Below, piece by piece: positions 14,496 through 14,622 of a stretch of 14,622 nt of DNA. Under the pieces are notes generated by a model. It worked only from the letters and a program-made list of their open reading frames with translations. It searched no databases and was not told the origin of the DNA. Location: assembly GCA_017650255.1 (NCBI GenBank), contig JAGCFG010000077.1, positions 1-14,622 on the forward strand. The letters are read 5' to 3'. The position numbers were made by a program, and so were the translations under genes. This DNA is from Alphaproteobacteria bacterium. GTDB taxonomy: Bacteria > Pseudomonadota > Alphaproteobacteria > RF32 > CAG-239. Position 1 is the first letter of the stretch; each line of letters starts with the position of its first letter.

Positions 14496-14622
14496 ATGAA
14501 AACCATACACGACGATATATATCAGCGATTTCACGGCTTTAAGTCTGTGAAACGCGGATACAAAACACAAGGGGAAAGCGATTGGTATTATGTTGACCCA
14601 CGTTACAAAGATGATGACGAAC
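14496..14622 (+). CDS. Start of an unrecognised gene, truncated by the window edge
   Basis: Forty-two codons are open from the ATG at 14496 to the edge. CAAGGAG (14481-14487) with a second AGG at 14490-14492 gives a plausible ribosome site. The visible part is polar and aromatic (MKTIHDDIYQRFHGFKSVKR, then DWYYVDPRYKDDDE) with no signal peptide. Too little is present to name it. Confidence 0.6.
   Translation, partial: MKTIHDDIYQRFHGFKSVKRGYKTQGESDWYYVDPRYKDDDE

Noticed and set aside
12207..14622. CRISPR array or transposon in the repeat-rich right end
   Set aside because: The repeats are few, unevenly spaced and tRNA-derived; there are no regular spacers, no transposase frame and no terminal inverted repeats.

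Overview
The window looks like chromosomal DNA from an AT-rich proteobacterium, most likely an alphaproteobacterium. This is inferred from gene content: a YfgM-like/bamB/der cluster, a psd-pssA pair with the short Psd type (RFGS cleavage site), and lipoproteins with clear lipoboxes. No rRNA is present, so the taxonomy is not proven.

Layout. (1) At 1-394 on the minus strand is the 5' part of an ABC-type substrate-binding lipoprotein, cut by the window edge, with a strong promoter. (2) Divergent from it, 532-1578 encodes an unrecognised membrane-anchored protein carrying an HETLH (HExxH) motif. (3) A minus-strand block runs from 5959 down to 1575: an RlmC/RlmD-family 23S rRNA uracil methyltransferase, a small lipoprotein, transketolase and a HAD-type phosphatase. 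The last three are tightly packed or overlapping. (4) A plus-strand block at 6098-10648 holds a four-helix membrane protein, a YfgM-like TPR membrane protein, the outer-membrane assembly lipoprotein BamB and the ribosome-assembly GTPase Der. It ends in a bidirectional terminator shared with the convergent pair (5) psd-pssA (12206-10675), which makes phosphatidylserine and then phosphatidylethanolamine.

(6) From 12311 the character changes. A tRNA-Leu(TAA) gene with its own promoter and terminator is followed by about 2 kb with few recognisable genes. This stretch holds a GC-rich, hairpin-rich segment, a degenerate 16-base echo of the tRNA 3' end, a nested hairpin with a T-tract, and an orphan gene (12897-13640) with a good promoter. 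It also holds a second copy of the tRNA-end/terminator module (13780-13857), then a small basic orphan protein (13942-14409) and the start of another orphan (14496 to the edge). The repeated pieces of tRNA 3' end suggest a tRNA-linked integration or duplication hot spot. No integrase, transposase or CRISPR array is visible.

The left 12 kb is housekeeping: envelope assembly, phospholipid synthesis, ribosome maturation and the pentose phosphate pathway. The interesting, undescribed content is at the right end, plus the HExxH protein at the left.
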